17,202 nt of DNA from CAYGTS01 sp964352905. GTDB taxonomy: Bacteria; Pseudomonadota; Gammaproteobacteria; JAHCLG01. This document shows, piece after piece, positions 5,806-13,019 of the stretch. Numbering within the stretch: position 1 is the stretch's first letter; every line of letters starts with the position of its first letter. Where the stretch lies: contig CAYGTS010000044.1 of assembly GCA_964352905.1 (NCBI GenBank), forward strand, positions 1 through 17,202, in the 5' to 3' direction. Position numbers and translations under genes: made by a program. Below the pieces are notes generated by a model. That model saw nothing but the letters and a program-made list of their open reading frames with translations. It was not told the origin of the DNA and made no database searches.

Positions 5806-7350
5806 TTAGCCTATCTTTGGGGTGGCTGCTACTGTCGTTTTTGGAGCTGTTTTTTCCTGAATAATGATTGCAATACGAGCTGCATCACGCGATCCATCTG
5901 AAATAACGGCAGGCTGCCCATCTTTACCCGGCATCCCAACCAGATAAAGATTATCAACGTTGGTGTTTCCTGCAGTATGTTGCGGAATATCATTTCCTGC
6001 ATCAGGAAGAAGCGCTGTTAAATAAGGAAAGCTACGTGTATAACCAGTTGCGTAAATAATTTTGTCATACTCACTTTCTGCATGCTGTTGTTGTTCTTCA
6101 CCAGTACCAAAAGTTAATATTACCTCTGAATCATTTTTTTCCTGTCCTGCCAATCTAGGCAAATTTGTTACTCCAGCTGTTGAAGGCTTTAATTGTTCTA
6201 AACGTTGCTGATCATGTTGCGGGCTTGCTGAAAAAAAAGCATCATCACCGCGATTTGCCCATGCGATATCAACGTTAGATGTCGTTAAATTGTCACTGAT
6301 TTTTTTGGCGAGCGTCGTGTATCCTTTATACTTTAATAGGTTAATTAAGGCATTCGTTTCTTTTTTAGTAAAAGCCAAATTGTTCCAATCATTTTTGCTT
6401 AAATCAATTGCCTGAATTTTTTGTAATACAGCTAATTGTGAAAGATCTCTTTTCATGCTGAGTAGTTGGATCTTTTTTAACGTTTGGATCTCTTTTTCAG
6501 TAAAACCTCTTAGAGGAAAACGGGTTTGTTTTAACGTTTCTACAATTGATGCCGCAGAAAGGCCAGAACCGACAACCAAGTGTTTGCCGGGTTGTGTTAC
6601 TTGCTTAAAAAAACGACTATGAGTGTGATGTGGTTTTTTAGTTAATGTTTTTTCTGGGAAACGTTCAGCGGTTCTCGGGCCGGCACAAACGAGAGTATAG
6701 TCACATTCAATCTGCTGAGTGTGCTTTAGGCAATTGCTATCAGATAATTTATCTTTTAACTGACTAAGATTGTGATCATTTAAAAAAGCAATGAGCGATT
6801 CAACTTCTTTTTTATAAAATGGCAATGATTGCCACTTTTTTTCAGCGAGATTAATGGTTTTAATTTTATTAAATAATAAATGATTGCTTGGCATATGGTG
6901 CTTGCAAAACTCTTTTAATTTAAATAGATCAGCATAAGTAAAATTGGCTAATGCTGTAATTGCAAATTGTTTCATTTCAATACTAAAGCTATCATTTGCT
7001 TTTGAAACTTGCGTGACCGCCGTATTAAATTGAATATTAAGATTAAAAATCTTAGCATAAGTGGCCATTACTTTTAATAATTGCGCGCGTGAAAGGTGAG
7101 TTTTAGGCGTAATATTGGCTTTTTCATGTTTATTCAAATAGCTAATAACCTGATCTAAGCCTGGCATTTCCACTTCAGATAATGGTTGTAATAATCTAAA
7201 ATCATCTGGCACATAGCGCCATGAACTACCAGGAATATCGCTGGCTTCGATTACCTGGTAGTCAATTCCTGCTTGCTGTAAATGATAGGCGGCGGCTAAA
7301 CCGGATGGCCCAGCGCCAATGATGGTGACAGTTCTTTGAGTTGTATACAT
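5806..7350 (-). CDS. FAD-dependent monooxygenase-like protein with two helical insertions
   Basis: A 514-residue flavoprotein of the flavin monooxygenase/CzcO-like class (two-dinucleotide-binding). Substrate unknown. Seen: FAD site TIIGAGPSG (9-17), ASDIPGSSWRY (the usual GGxWR area), CAGPRTAERFP (222-232), NADPH site VVGSGLSAAS (259-268), YATGYTRSFPY (433-443) and a final NLYLVGMPGKDGQ (467-479). Two stretches are not part of this fold: residues about 128-213 and 280-355. They resemble each other (both contain a KIxxIxLxxxxW motif, an F-x-KKE-x3-LI run and an L-x-x-K-[IL]-SD end) and look helical and Lys/Leu-rich. The start at 7350 has GAGG 9 nt upstream; ATG 7359 would sit against that site. 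The gene is AT-rich compared with guaB. It precedes mnmA on the same strand. Confidence 0.82.
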   Translation of the reverse strand: MYTTQRTVTIIGAGPSGLAAAYHLQQAGIDYQVIEASDIPGSSWRYVPDDFRLLQPLSEVEMPGLDQVISYLNKHEKANITPKTHLSRAQLLKVMATYAKIFNLNIQFNTAVTQVSKANDSFSIEMKQFAITALANFTYADLFKLKEFCKHHMPSNHLLFNKIKTINLAEKKWQSLPFYKKEVESLIAFLNDHNLSQLKDKLSDSNCLKHTQQIECDYTLVCAGPRTAERFPEKTLTKKPHHTHSRFFKQVTQPGKHLVVGSGLSAASIVETLKQTRFPLRGFTEKEIQTLKKIQLLSMKRDLSQLAVLQKIQAIDLSKNDWNNLAFTKKETNALINLLKYKGYTTLAKKISDNLTTSNVDIAWANRGDDAFFSASPQHDQQRLEQLKPSTAGVTNLPRLAGQEKNDSEVILTFGTGEEQQQHAESEYDKIIYATGYTRSFPYLTALLPDAGNDIPQHTAGNTNVDNLYLVGMPGKDGQPAVISDGSRDAARIAIIIQEKTAPKTTVAATPKIG

Positions 7351-7471
7351 GCTCGTCATCCTCGTTCTTATTATTTATGAAGCCTTGATTAAGCTTTGAG
7401 TAATAACAGTAACGAATAACAAATCCGATGTGAAATTGATGCTTTTAATGATTTTGATAGAGAAAATCTAT

Positions 7472-7514
7472 GTAACTATTCACCCTGCAGATGGGAACGC
7501 CCATATTTTGGGCG
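7472..7514. repeat. Solo end of palindromic element upstream of guaB
   Basis: Starts GTAACTATTCACCCTGCAG and contains GGGAACGCCCATATTTTGGG, matching the GTAACTnCTCACTCC arm of the complete elements. Core and opposite arm are missing. It ends about 12 bp before the predicted guaB -35. The remainder of 7351-7588 holds the flavoprotein leader and the guaB promoter. Confidence 0.65.
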
Positions 7515-7525
7515 ATAAATTTCCC

Positions 7526-7554
7526 TTGCAAAACCAACCAATTAGCTGTACGCT
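7526..7554 (+). promoter_or_regulatory. Predicted guaB promoter
   Basis: TTGCAA (7526-7531), a 17-nt spacer, and TACGCT (7549-7554). The -10 is weak but holds the key T1, A2 and T6. The start would fall near 7561, inside the CGGTTA-TTTT-TAACCG palindrome. Confidence 0.4.
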
Positions 7555-7557
7555 GCT

Positions 7558-7586
7558 CGGTTATTTTTAACCGATAGGAGCGTCCT
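7558..7586 (+). promoter_or_regulatory. guaB leader palindrome and self-pairing Shine-Dalgarno
   Basis: A perfect palindrome CGGTTA-TTTT-TAACCG (7558-7573) overlaps the predicted transcription start. It is followed by AGGA-GCG-TCCT (7576-7586), in which the guaB ribosome binding site AGGAG can pair with TCCT just before the ATG at 7589. I see no E. coli-type PurR box. Confidence 0.4.
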
Positions 7587-7588
7587 CA

Positions 7589-9061
7589 ATGCAGATTCTC
7601 CAAGAAGCATTAACCTTTGATGATGTTTTACTCGTCCCACAACTCTCTGAAATCTTGCCACGCGATGTTAATTTAGCGACGCAGTTAACGCGCGATATCA
7701 CTTTAAATATCCCGCTGTTATCTTCTGCCATGGATACCGTAACCGAAGCACGTTTAGCAATTGCGCTTGCTGAAGACGGTGGCATGGGTTTTATTCATAA
7801 AAACATGACGGTTGAAGAGCAAGCACGCCAAGTGCGCAAAGTGAAAAAATTTGAAAGTGGTATTGTGCGCGATCCCATTACCGTATCGCCAGATATCACG
7901 GTTGGTGCGTTGCTGCGTATTACGCATGCTAATAATATTTCCGGTGTACCAGTAGTTGAAGGCAATAATTTAGTTGGTATTGTCACCAGTCGCGATGTGC
8001 GTTTTGAAACCAATTTAGATCAACCCATTTCCAAAGTCATGACACCTAAAGAGCGCTTGGTTACGGTTAAAGAGGGCGCAAGTAAAGAAGAAATTCTCGG
8101 TTTATTGCAAAAACACCGCATTGAAAAAATTTTAGTGATCGATGATCATTTCCATTTAAAAGGCATGATTACGGTTAAAGATATTCAACGTGCCAAAGAT
8201 AAACCACTTGCGTGTCGTGATGAATCGGGGCAATTACGCGTTGGTGCAGCAGTTGGGGTATCAGCAGACAGTGATGATCGCATTGCGGCGTTAGTAGAAG
8301 CAGGCGTTGATGTGTTGTTGGTGGATACTGCGCATGGGCATTCTAAGGGTGTGATCGATAAAGTAAAGTGGATCCGCAGGCAATATCCCAATGTCTCATT
8401 AATTGCCGGTAATATTGCCACCGCTGATGCGGCATTAGCGTTAGTCGCCGCGGGTGTGGATGCCGTAAAAGTGGGGATTGGCCCCGGCTCAATTTGCACG
8501 ACGCGTGTGGTAACGGGTGTGGGCGTACCACAAATTAGCGCGATCGCGAATGTTGCCGCGGCGGTTAAAAAGAAAAAAATTCCGGTGATTGCAGATGGTG
8601 GGGTGCGTTTTTCAGGGGATTTATGCAAAGCCATTGCTGCCGGCGCATATAGCGTGATGATCGGGAGTTTACTCGCAGGCACCGAAGAAGCGCCAGGCCA
8701 AGTGGAATTATATCAAGGACGCTCATATAAAACTTATCGTGGTATGGGATCGCTCGGCGCGATGTCACAAGCACAAGGTTCGAGTGATCGTTATTTCCAA
8801 GAAGTGAGCATGAATAGTGGCGCGGATAAATTAGTACCTGAAGGTATTGAAGGCCGCGTGCCTTATAAAGGACCTTTGGCGAATATTGTTCATCAATTGA
8901 TGGGTGGTTTGCGCTCAGCTATGGGTTACACCGGTTGTGCCAACATTGAAACGCTGCGCACGCAAGTAAGTTTTGTGAAAATTACCAATGCCGGTATGCG
9001 TGAAAGCCATGTGCATGATGTTGCGATCACCAAAGAAGCACCGAATTATTGGGTAGAATAA
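7589..9061 (+). CDS. guaB: IMP dehydrogenase (GuaB)
   Basis: Oxidises IMP to XMP with NAD+, the first committed step of GMP synthesis, in the cytoplasm. The 490 residues give a full-length enzyme: a TIM barrel split by a CBS pair (about residues 92-203, visible as NNISGVPVVE and RIEKILVIDD), the catalytic loop GIGPGSICTT with Cys303, the IADGGVRFSGD phosphate site at 335-344, and the flap with Arg401-Tyr402. AGGAG lies 8 nt before the ATG. One base separates its stop from the ATG of guaA, so the two are translated as a unit. The central part is clearly richer in GC than guaA. A palindromic leader and a solo repeat end precede it. Confidence 0.97.
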   Translation: MQILQEALTFDDVLLVPQLSEILPRDVNLATQLTRDITLNIPLLSSAMDTVTEARLAIALAEDGGMGFIHKNMTVEEQARQVRKVKKFESGIVRDPITVSPDITVGALLRITHANNISGVPVVEGNNLVGIVTSRDVRFETNLDQPISKVMTPKERLVTVKEGASKEEILGLLQKHRIEKILVIDDHFHLKGMITVKDIQRAKDKPLACRDESGQLRVGAAVGVSADSDDRIAALVEAGVDVLLVDTAHGHSKGVIDKVKWIRRQYPNVSLIAGNIATADAALALVAAGVDAVKVGIGPGSICTTRVVTGVGVPQISAIANVAAAVKKKKIPVIADGGVRFSGDLCKAIAAGAYSVMIGSLLAGTEEAPGQVELYQGRSYKTYRGMGSLGAMSQAQGSSDRYFQEVSMNSGADKLVPEGIEGRVPYKGPLANIVHQLMGGLRSAMGYTGCANIETLRTQVSFVKITNAGMRESHVHDVAITKEAPNYWVE

Positions 9062-9062
9062 T

Positions 9063-10673
9063 ATGATAAATAATCTTCATGAACAACGAATTTTAATACT
9101 TGATTTTGGTTCGCAGTATTCGCAATTAATTGCTAGAAGGCTTAGAGAGTTGGGTGTCTATTGTGAATTACATCCTTATGATATGTTAGAGCAAGCAATT
9201 ATTGATTTTGCGCCAAAAGGCATCATTTTATCTGGCGGACCAGAATCTGTAACTGAAAATGAAACAGCACGTGCACCACAAATTGTGTTTGAACTAAACG
9301 TACCAGTTTTGGGTATTTGTTACGGCATGCAAGTCATGGCGATGCAACTGGGTGGTGAAGTTGAGTGTAGTAACCGCCAAGAATTTGGTAATGCAACTCT
9401 CTATATCAGTCACAATCATACAACGCTATTGGAAGGGGTTGGTGAAGTGGTGAACGATAGGGGATTAGATTATTTAAATTTACCCAATGGTACAAAAGCA
9501 TTATCAGTATGGATGAGCCATGGTGATCATGTCACAAAATTACCACAAAGTTTTACCTGTTCTGCAAAAACACAATCTGTTCCAATTGCTGCTATGAGTG
9601 ATGTTAAACGTCATTTTTATGGGCTACAATTTCATCCTGAAGTGACCCATACTAAAAAAGGCCACCTAATTTTAGAACGCTTTGTTAAAAATATATGTGG
9701 TTGTGAAGGCCTTTGGACAACCACTAATATTATTTCTGAAATAGTACAAGATGTTCGTGCAAAAATTAGCAAGCATGAAAAGGTATTACTTGGCTTATCG
9801 GGTGGGGTTGATTCAGCTGTAACGGCCGCTTTGTTGCATAAAGCTATTGGCGATCAACTAGTCTGTGTTTTTGTTGATAATGGTTTGCTGCGATACAAAG
9901 AGGCTGAACAAGTTGAAAAAACATTTGTAGAACATTTTGGCATGAATGTCATCAGTATTAATGCAGCCGATCAATTTCTAAGTGCGTTAAAAAGTGCGCA
10001 TGACCCTGAGCAAAAACGTAAGATTATTGGCAAAGAATTTATTGAAGTTTTTCAAAAACAGGCGCAACAATTATCAGAAATTAATTGGCTAGCGCAAGGT
10101 ACGATTTATCCTGATGTGATTGAATCAGCAAAAGCAATTTCTGGTAAGGCGCATGTTATTAAATCCCATCATAATGTTGGTGGTTTGCCAGAAACACTGC
10201 ATCTAAAATTACTAGAACCTTTGCGTGATTTATTCAAAGATGAAGTGCGTAAAATTGGTTTAGAATTAGGCTTACCATACGATATGATTTATCGTCATCC
10301 ATTTCCAGGGCCTGGGCTTGCAGTTAGAGTTTTAGGTGAAATCAAGTTAGAGTATATTCATATTTTGCGACAAGCTGATCATATTTTTATGCAGGAGTTA
10401 CAAAATGAAGGCTTATATCACGCCGTACAACAAGCCTTTGCTGTATTTATGCCTGTCAAATCAGTGGCTGTTAAAGGCGATGCGCGTTTTTATGAATATG
10501 TGATAGCGTTGCGTGCTGTTGAAACAATTGATTTTATGACAGCGAACTGTGCCGAGCTACCCTTATCATTTTTAATGCGGGTAGCTAATCGAATTTGCAA
10601 TGAAATTCGTGAAGTATCACGTGTAGTCTACGATATTACTAGCAAACCACCTGCTACGATTGAGTGGGAATAA
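9063..10673 (+). CDS. guaA: GMP synthase, glutamine-hydrolysing (GuaA)
   Basis: Converts XMP to GMP with ATP and glutamine-derived ammonia. The 536-residue protein has the class I glutamine amidotransferase domain (GICYGMQ with Cys86; FHPEVTHT with His191 and Glu193), the ATP-pyrophosphatase domain (GLSGGVDSAVTA, 244-255) and the dimerisation domain ending KPPATIEWE. The catalytic His/Glu sit about ten residues later than in E. coli GuaA, owing to a longer loop after ATLYISHNHT. The product is about 11 residues longer than the E. coli protein overall. It begins 1 nt after guaB, with a weak GGGTAG as binding site, and ends 4 nt before tadA. Its base use is noticeably more AT-rich than guaB. 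Confidence 0.97.
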   Translation: MINNLHEQRILILDFGSQYSQLIARRLRELGVYCELHPYDMLEQAIIDFAPKGIILSGGPESVTENETARAPQIVFELNVPVLGICYGMQVMAMQLGGEVECSNRQEFGNATLYISHNHTTLLEGVGEVVNDRGLDYLNLPNGTKALSVWMSHGDHVTKLPQSFTCSAKTQSVPIAAMSDVKRHFYGLQFHPEVTHTKKGHLILERFVKNICGCEGLWTTTNIISEIVQDVRAKISKHEKVLLGLSGGVDSAVTAALLHKAIGDQLVCVFVDNGLLRYKEAEQVEKTFVEHFGMNVISINAADQFLSALKSAHDPEQKRKIIGKEFIEVFQKQAQQLSEINWLAQGTIYPDVIESAKAISGKAHVIKSHHNVGGLPETLHLKLLEPLRDLFKDEVRKIGLELGLPYDMIYRHPFPGPGLAVRVLGEIKLEYIHILRQADHIFMQELQNEGLYHAVQQAFAVFMPVKSVAVKGDARFYEYVIALRAVETIDFMTANCAELPLSFLMRVANRICNEIREVSRVVYDITSKPPATIEWE

Positions 10674-10677
10674 TTAG

Positions 10678-11136
10678 TTGGCCACTGATGAATATTATAT
10701 GGGGCGCGCGTTAACCTTAGCAGCAATGGCTGAAAAACAGGGTGAAGTGCCAATAGGAGCGCTAATCGTTTTAGATAACACGATTATTGCCGAATCACAC
10801 AATGCGCCAATTACACAACATGATCCGACTGCGCATGCTGAAATTATTGCGCTGCGCCAAGCAGGGCAGAAGCTGCAAAATTACCGTTTATTAAACACGA
10901 CACTTTATGTCACCCTTGAACCGTGCGCCATGTGTGCCACAGCCATATTGCATGCCCGTATCGCGCGCTGTGTTTTTGCCAGCAGCGATCCCAAAGCCGG
11001 GGCTGCCGGCAGTGTCATCAATATCTTTGAAAATTATGCTTGGAATCATCGTATTGAATATCAAGGTGGTGTTTTACAAACCCAGGCTAGTGAATTATTA
11101 AAAAATTTTTTTGCCAAGCGGCGTTTTAAAGGGTAG
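10678..11136 (+). CDS. tadA: tRNA-adenosine(34) deaminase TadA
   Basis: Deaminates the wobble adenosine of tRNA-Arg(ACG) to inosine; a zinc enzyme acting as a homodimer. The 152-residue product has the deaminase signature HAE (His53, Glu55 as proton shuttle) and PCAMC (Cys83, Cys86), plus HDPTAH and NYRL typical of TadA. The start must be TTG (10678): the conserved Y-Y-M-x-x-A-L helix begins before the first ATG (10699). The TTG is 4 nt after the guaA stop, implying coupling to guaBA; a GTGGGA in the guaA tail could serve as binding site. Its last 11 bases overlap the convergent CinA-family gene. Confidence 0.95.
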   Translation: MATDEYYMGRALTLAAMAEKQGEVPIGALIVLDNTIIAESHNAPITQHDPTAHAEIIALRQAGQKLQNYRLLNTTLYVTLEPCAMCATAILHARIARCVFASSDPKAGAAGSVINIFENYAWNHRIEYQGGVLQTQASELLKNFFAKRRFKG

Positions 11137-12229
11137 TCGTTAACGTTTGTAAAAGTTTCCCACAAACAAATTCGATCACAAACTCTAACAACATGCGATG
11201 GCGAATGGTTAAGGTTTTGCGGATCGTTTGTTGAACATTTTGGTAATTGATTTTTAAAATCAATTCCGTATTTAAAGTATTGGGGCTGGCTTGCCAAAAC
11301 TCATCTAAACCGCTTATCACAAAATCAGCGTTGTGATCGTGGGTAAACTTAACAATATGTTTGGTTTCAGGTTGAATTAATTTAGCTTGTAAATGCCCTT
11401 GCGTGACATCATCGCAAATCGTAATCGGTTGCTTAAGCGTTTGCAACAATAACACCAATGCCTCACTGGCAGTTTGATTACTGTTAGTTAAGGTTAAAGG
11501 CGCTAAAAAATTTTCAGCAGCAAACAACATTGCATTGATTTGCTTATGTGCCTGATAGCGTAATTTGACTTCGATATACGGATAGCAAAAACGATAACCC
11601 GTGACGCACGGATAATCAGCCATTAATTTATCAAATTCCATACCGAGTTTACTTTCGGTAATTTCAAACACTAACCACTTTTTTAATTGATAATGATTAT
11701 GCGTAAGGTGTTGTTGCAGCAACGGTAACACGTAATCTTGAAACATTGGCAAGCATTCGCGTGGTGGCCCAGGCAACATAAAAATCCACTGCCCAGCATG
11801 TTCAATTGCACAGCCTGCAGCCGTTCCTTGCGGGTTGTCTAAAATAATGCCACCTTCGGGAAATAAGGCTTGTTGGCGATTGGATTCTGGCAAATCGTAG
11901 TTAAGCTTTTGCGCGCGTTGGATTAAGTGTTGCCAAGTGTTATCATCAAACACTAATGATTTGCCAATGACATTGGCCAACGCAAAACGGGTGCGATCAT
12001 CAGAGGTTGGGCCTAAACCACCGGTTGTAATCAAGACCTTATGTTTGGCGAGTAAAAATTGCATGCAATGTTCTAAATCAGCTTGATCATCGCTGCAACT
12101 TAATTGATTACCCAGCTGAAAACCGTGTTCTTGGCAAAAACTGGCAATTGCTTGGGTGTTGCGATTTAAAATATCACCTTGGATAATTTCATCGCCCGTG
12201 GTTAGAATAGCAATACTTTCTTGACGCAT
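11126..12229 (-). CDS. CinA-family protein, YfaY-like, degenerate C-terminal domain
   Basis: The N-terminal half is a MoaB/CinA molybdopterin-binding-like domain: TTGDEIIQGDI (10-20), TTGGLGPTSDDRT (68-80), NPQGTAAG (132-139) and LPGPPRE (152-158). In CinA proteins this domain acts in pyridine-nucleotide repair (ADP-ribose pyrophosphatase). The C-terminal region corresponds in position to the PncC NMN amidohydrolase domain, but I cannot find its GGLLA-like and Gly-x-Ser motifs; TQGHLQAKL stands there instead. The layout and the ending resemble E. coli YfaY, so amidase activity is unlikely. 367 residues against about 400. The ATG at 12229 has AAGGA at good spacing. The end overlaps tadA tail to tail by 11 bp. 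A palindromic element separates it from the divergent pnuC-like gene. Confidence 0.88.
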   Translation of the reverse strand: MRQESIAILTTGDEIIQGDILNRNTQAIASFCQEHGFQLGNQLSCSDDQADLEHCMQFLLAKHKVLITTGGLGPTSDDRTRFALANVIGKSLVFDDNTWQHLIQRAQKLNYDLPESNRQQALFPEGGIILDNPQGTAAGCAIEHAGQWIFMLPGPPRECLPMFQDYVLPLLQQHLTHNHYQLKKWLVFEITESKLGMEFDKLMADYPCVTGYRFCYPYIEVKLRYQAHKQINAMLFAAENFLAPLTLTNSNQTASEALVLLLQTLKQPITICDDVTQGHLQAKLIQPETKHIVKFTHDHNADFVISGLDEFWQASPNTLNTELILKINYQNVQQTIRKTLTIRHRMLLEFVIEFVCGKLLQTLTTTL

Positions 12230-12249
12230 AAATTTCCTTTATTTTAGAG

Positions 12250-12428
12250 GTATCTGCTCACCCTCTTTAACTGTATATTTGCCAAGAACGTTCAGATTTG
12301 GCGATAAAAACGGCGAAAATATTTTTGAGAAAGCGCAGTTTATGAGTTATAAATGAGCATTTCGATAAAAGATTTTCGCCGTTTTTAGCCCGAATATGGA
12401 CGTTCCCTGCTACGGAGTGAGTAGTTAC
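12250..12428. mobile_element. Complete palindromic element (179 bp) between cinA-like gene and pnuC-like gene
   Basis: Termini GTATCTGCTCACCC and GTAACTACTCACTCC; inner arms AAAAACGGCGAAAAT and ATTTTCGCCGTTTTT. Flanked by TTTAGAG on both sides (12243-12249 and 12430-12436), i.e. 7 of 8 bases of a target duplication (the eighth is T on one side, C on the other). About nine-tenths identical to 4533-4710 in reverse orientation. It lies in the divergent promoter region of the two genes. No CTGAGA-type TPP riboswitch core is seen in 12230-12449. Confidence 0.85.
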
Positions 12429-12449
12429 CTTTAGAGAATAGATAATAGC

Positions 12450-13019
12450 ATGCATTATATCGAACTTTTAGCAACCTTGTTTGGTTTTATTTGCACCTGG
12501 TTTTCGTTAAAACAAGATATCAAAACCTGGCCGTGCGGTATTGTCGCAGTTGTGCTTTATGCGATTTTATTTCATGATGCTCATTTATACGCTGATCTGT
12601 TATTGCAGATTATTTACTGTGGTTTAATGCTGTATGGTTGGTTGCAATGGCGAGAACAAGATCAACAGCACCACAGCATTAAGCATTTGCCGAAGCCACT
12701 CATTTTTAAACTCATGTTGATTGGCGCTGTGAGTTGGTTTTCACTTTATTATTTTTTAAGCCATTACACAACTTCACAATGTGTTGCTTTTGATGCTGCA
12801 ACCACGGTTGCGAGTTTAATTGCATCATGGCTATTAGCAAAAAAATATATCGCTACCTGGTACGTGTGGTTTGTGACTGATGTGGTTTATGTGATGCTTT
12901 ATATTTACAAACAACTCTATGTAACCAGCTTGCTTTATATTGCTTACACCATTTTAGCTGTATTGGGTTATTATTGGTGGCAACAAGCACGGCAAAAACA
13001 AGCAATGGTTTTAGCATGA
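12450..13019 (+). CDS. pnuC: PnuC-family vitamin transporter
   Basis: Inner-membrane facilitator of the PnuC family, which moves nicotinamide riboside, or thiamine or riboflavin in the PnuT and PnuX branches, for trapping by intracellular phosphorylation. The 189 residues show seven hydrophobic segments (about 5-20, 29-44, 48-66, 86-107, 114-131, 135-152, 155-175). Family features are an early TW/W-P-x-G-I, LYADLLLQIIYCGLMLYGWL in the third segment, and the late YVWFVTDVVYVMLYIYK. The substrate cannot be read with certainty. The ATG at 12450 has only a weak AGAGA far upstream. Its TGA overlaps the ATG of the kinase gene (ATGA), tying the two together. A palindromic element ends 21 bp upstream. 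Confidence 0.85.
   Translation: MHYIELLATLFGFICTWFSLKQDIKTWPCGIVAVVLYAILFHDAHLYADLLLQIIYCGLMLYGWLQWREQDQQHHSIKHLPKPLIFKLMLIGAVSWFSLYYFLSHYTTSQCVAFDAATTVASLIASWLLAKKYIATWYVWFVTDVVYVMLYIYKQLYVTSLLYIAYTILAVLGYYWWQQARQKQAMVLA

Noticed and set aside
8185..8682. 165-residue minus-strand frame inside guaB
   Set aside because: Antisense to a conserved gene; low-complexity Pro/Ala/Thr translation typical of a shadow.
12230..12449. TPP or other riboswitch upstream of the transporter gene
   Set aside because: The region is almost entirely the palindromic element; no CTGAGA core or other conserved aptamer motif is visible.
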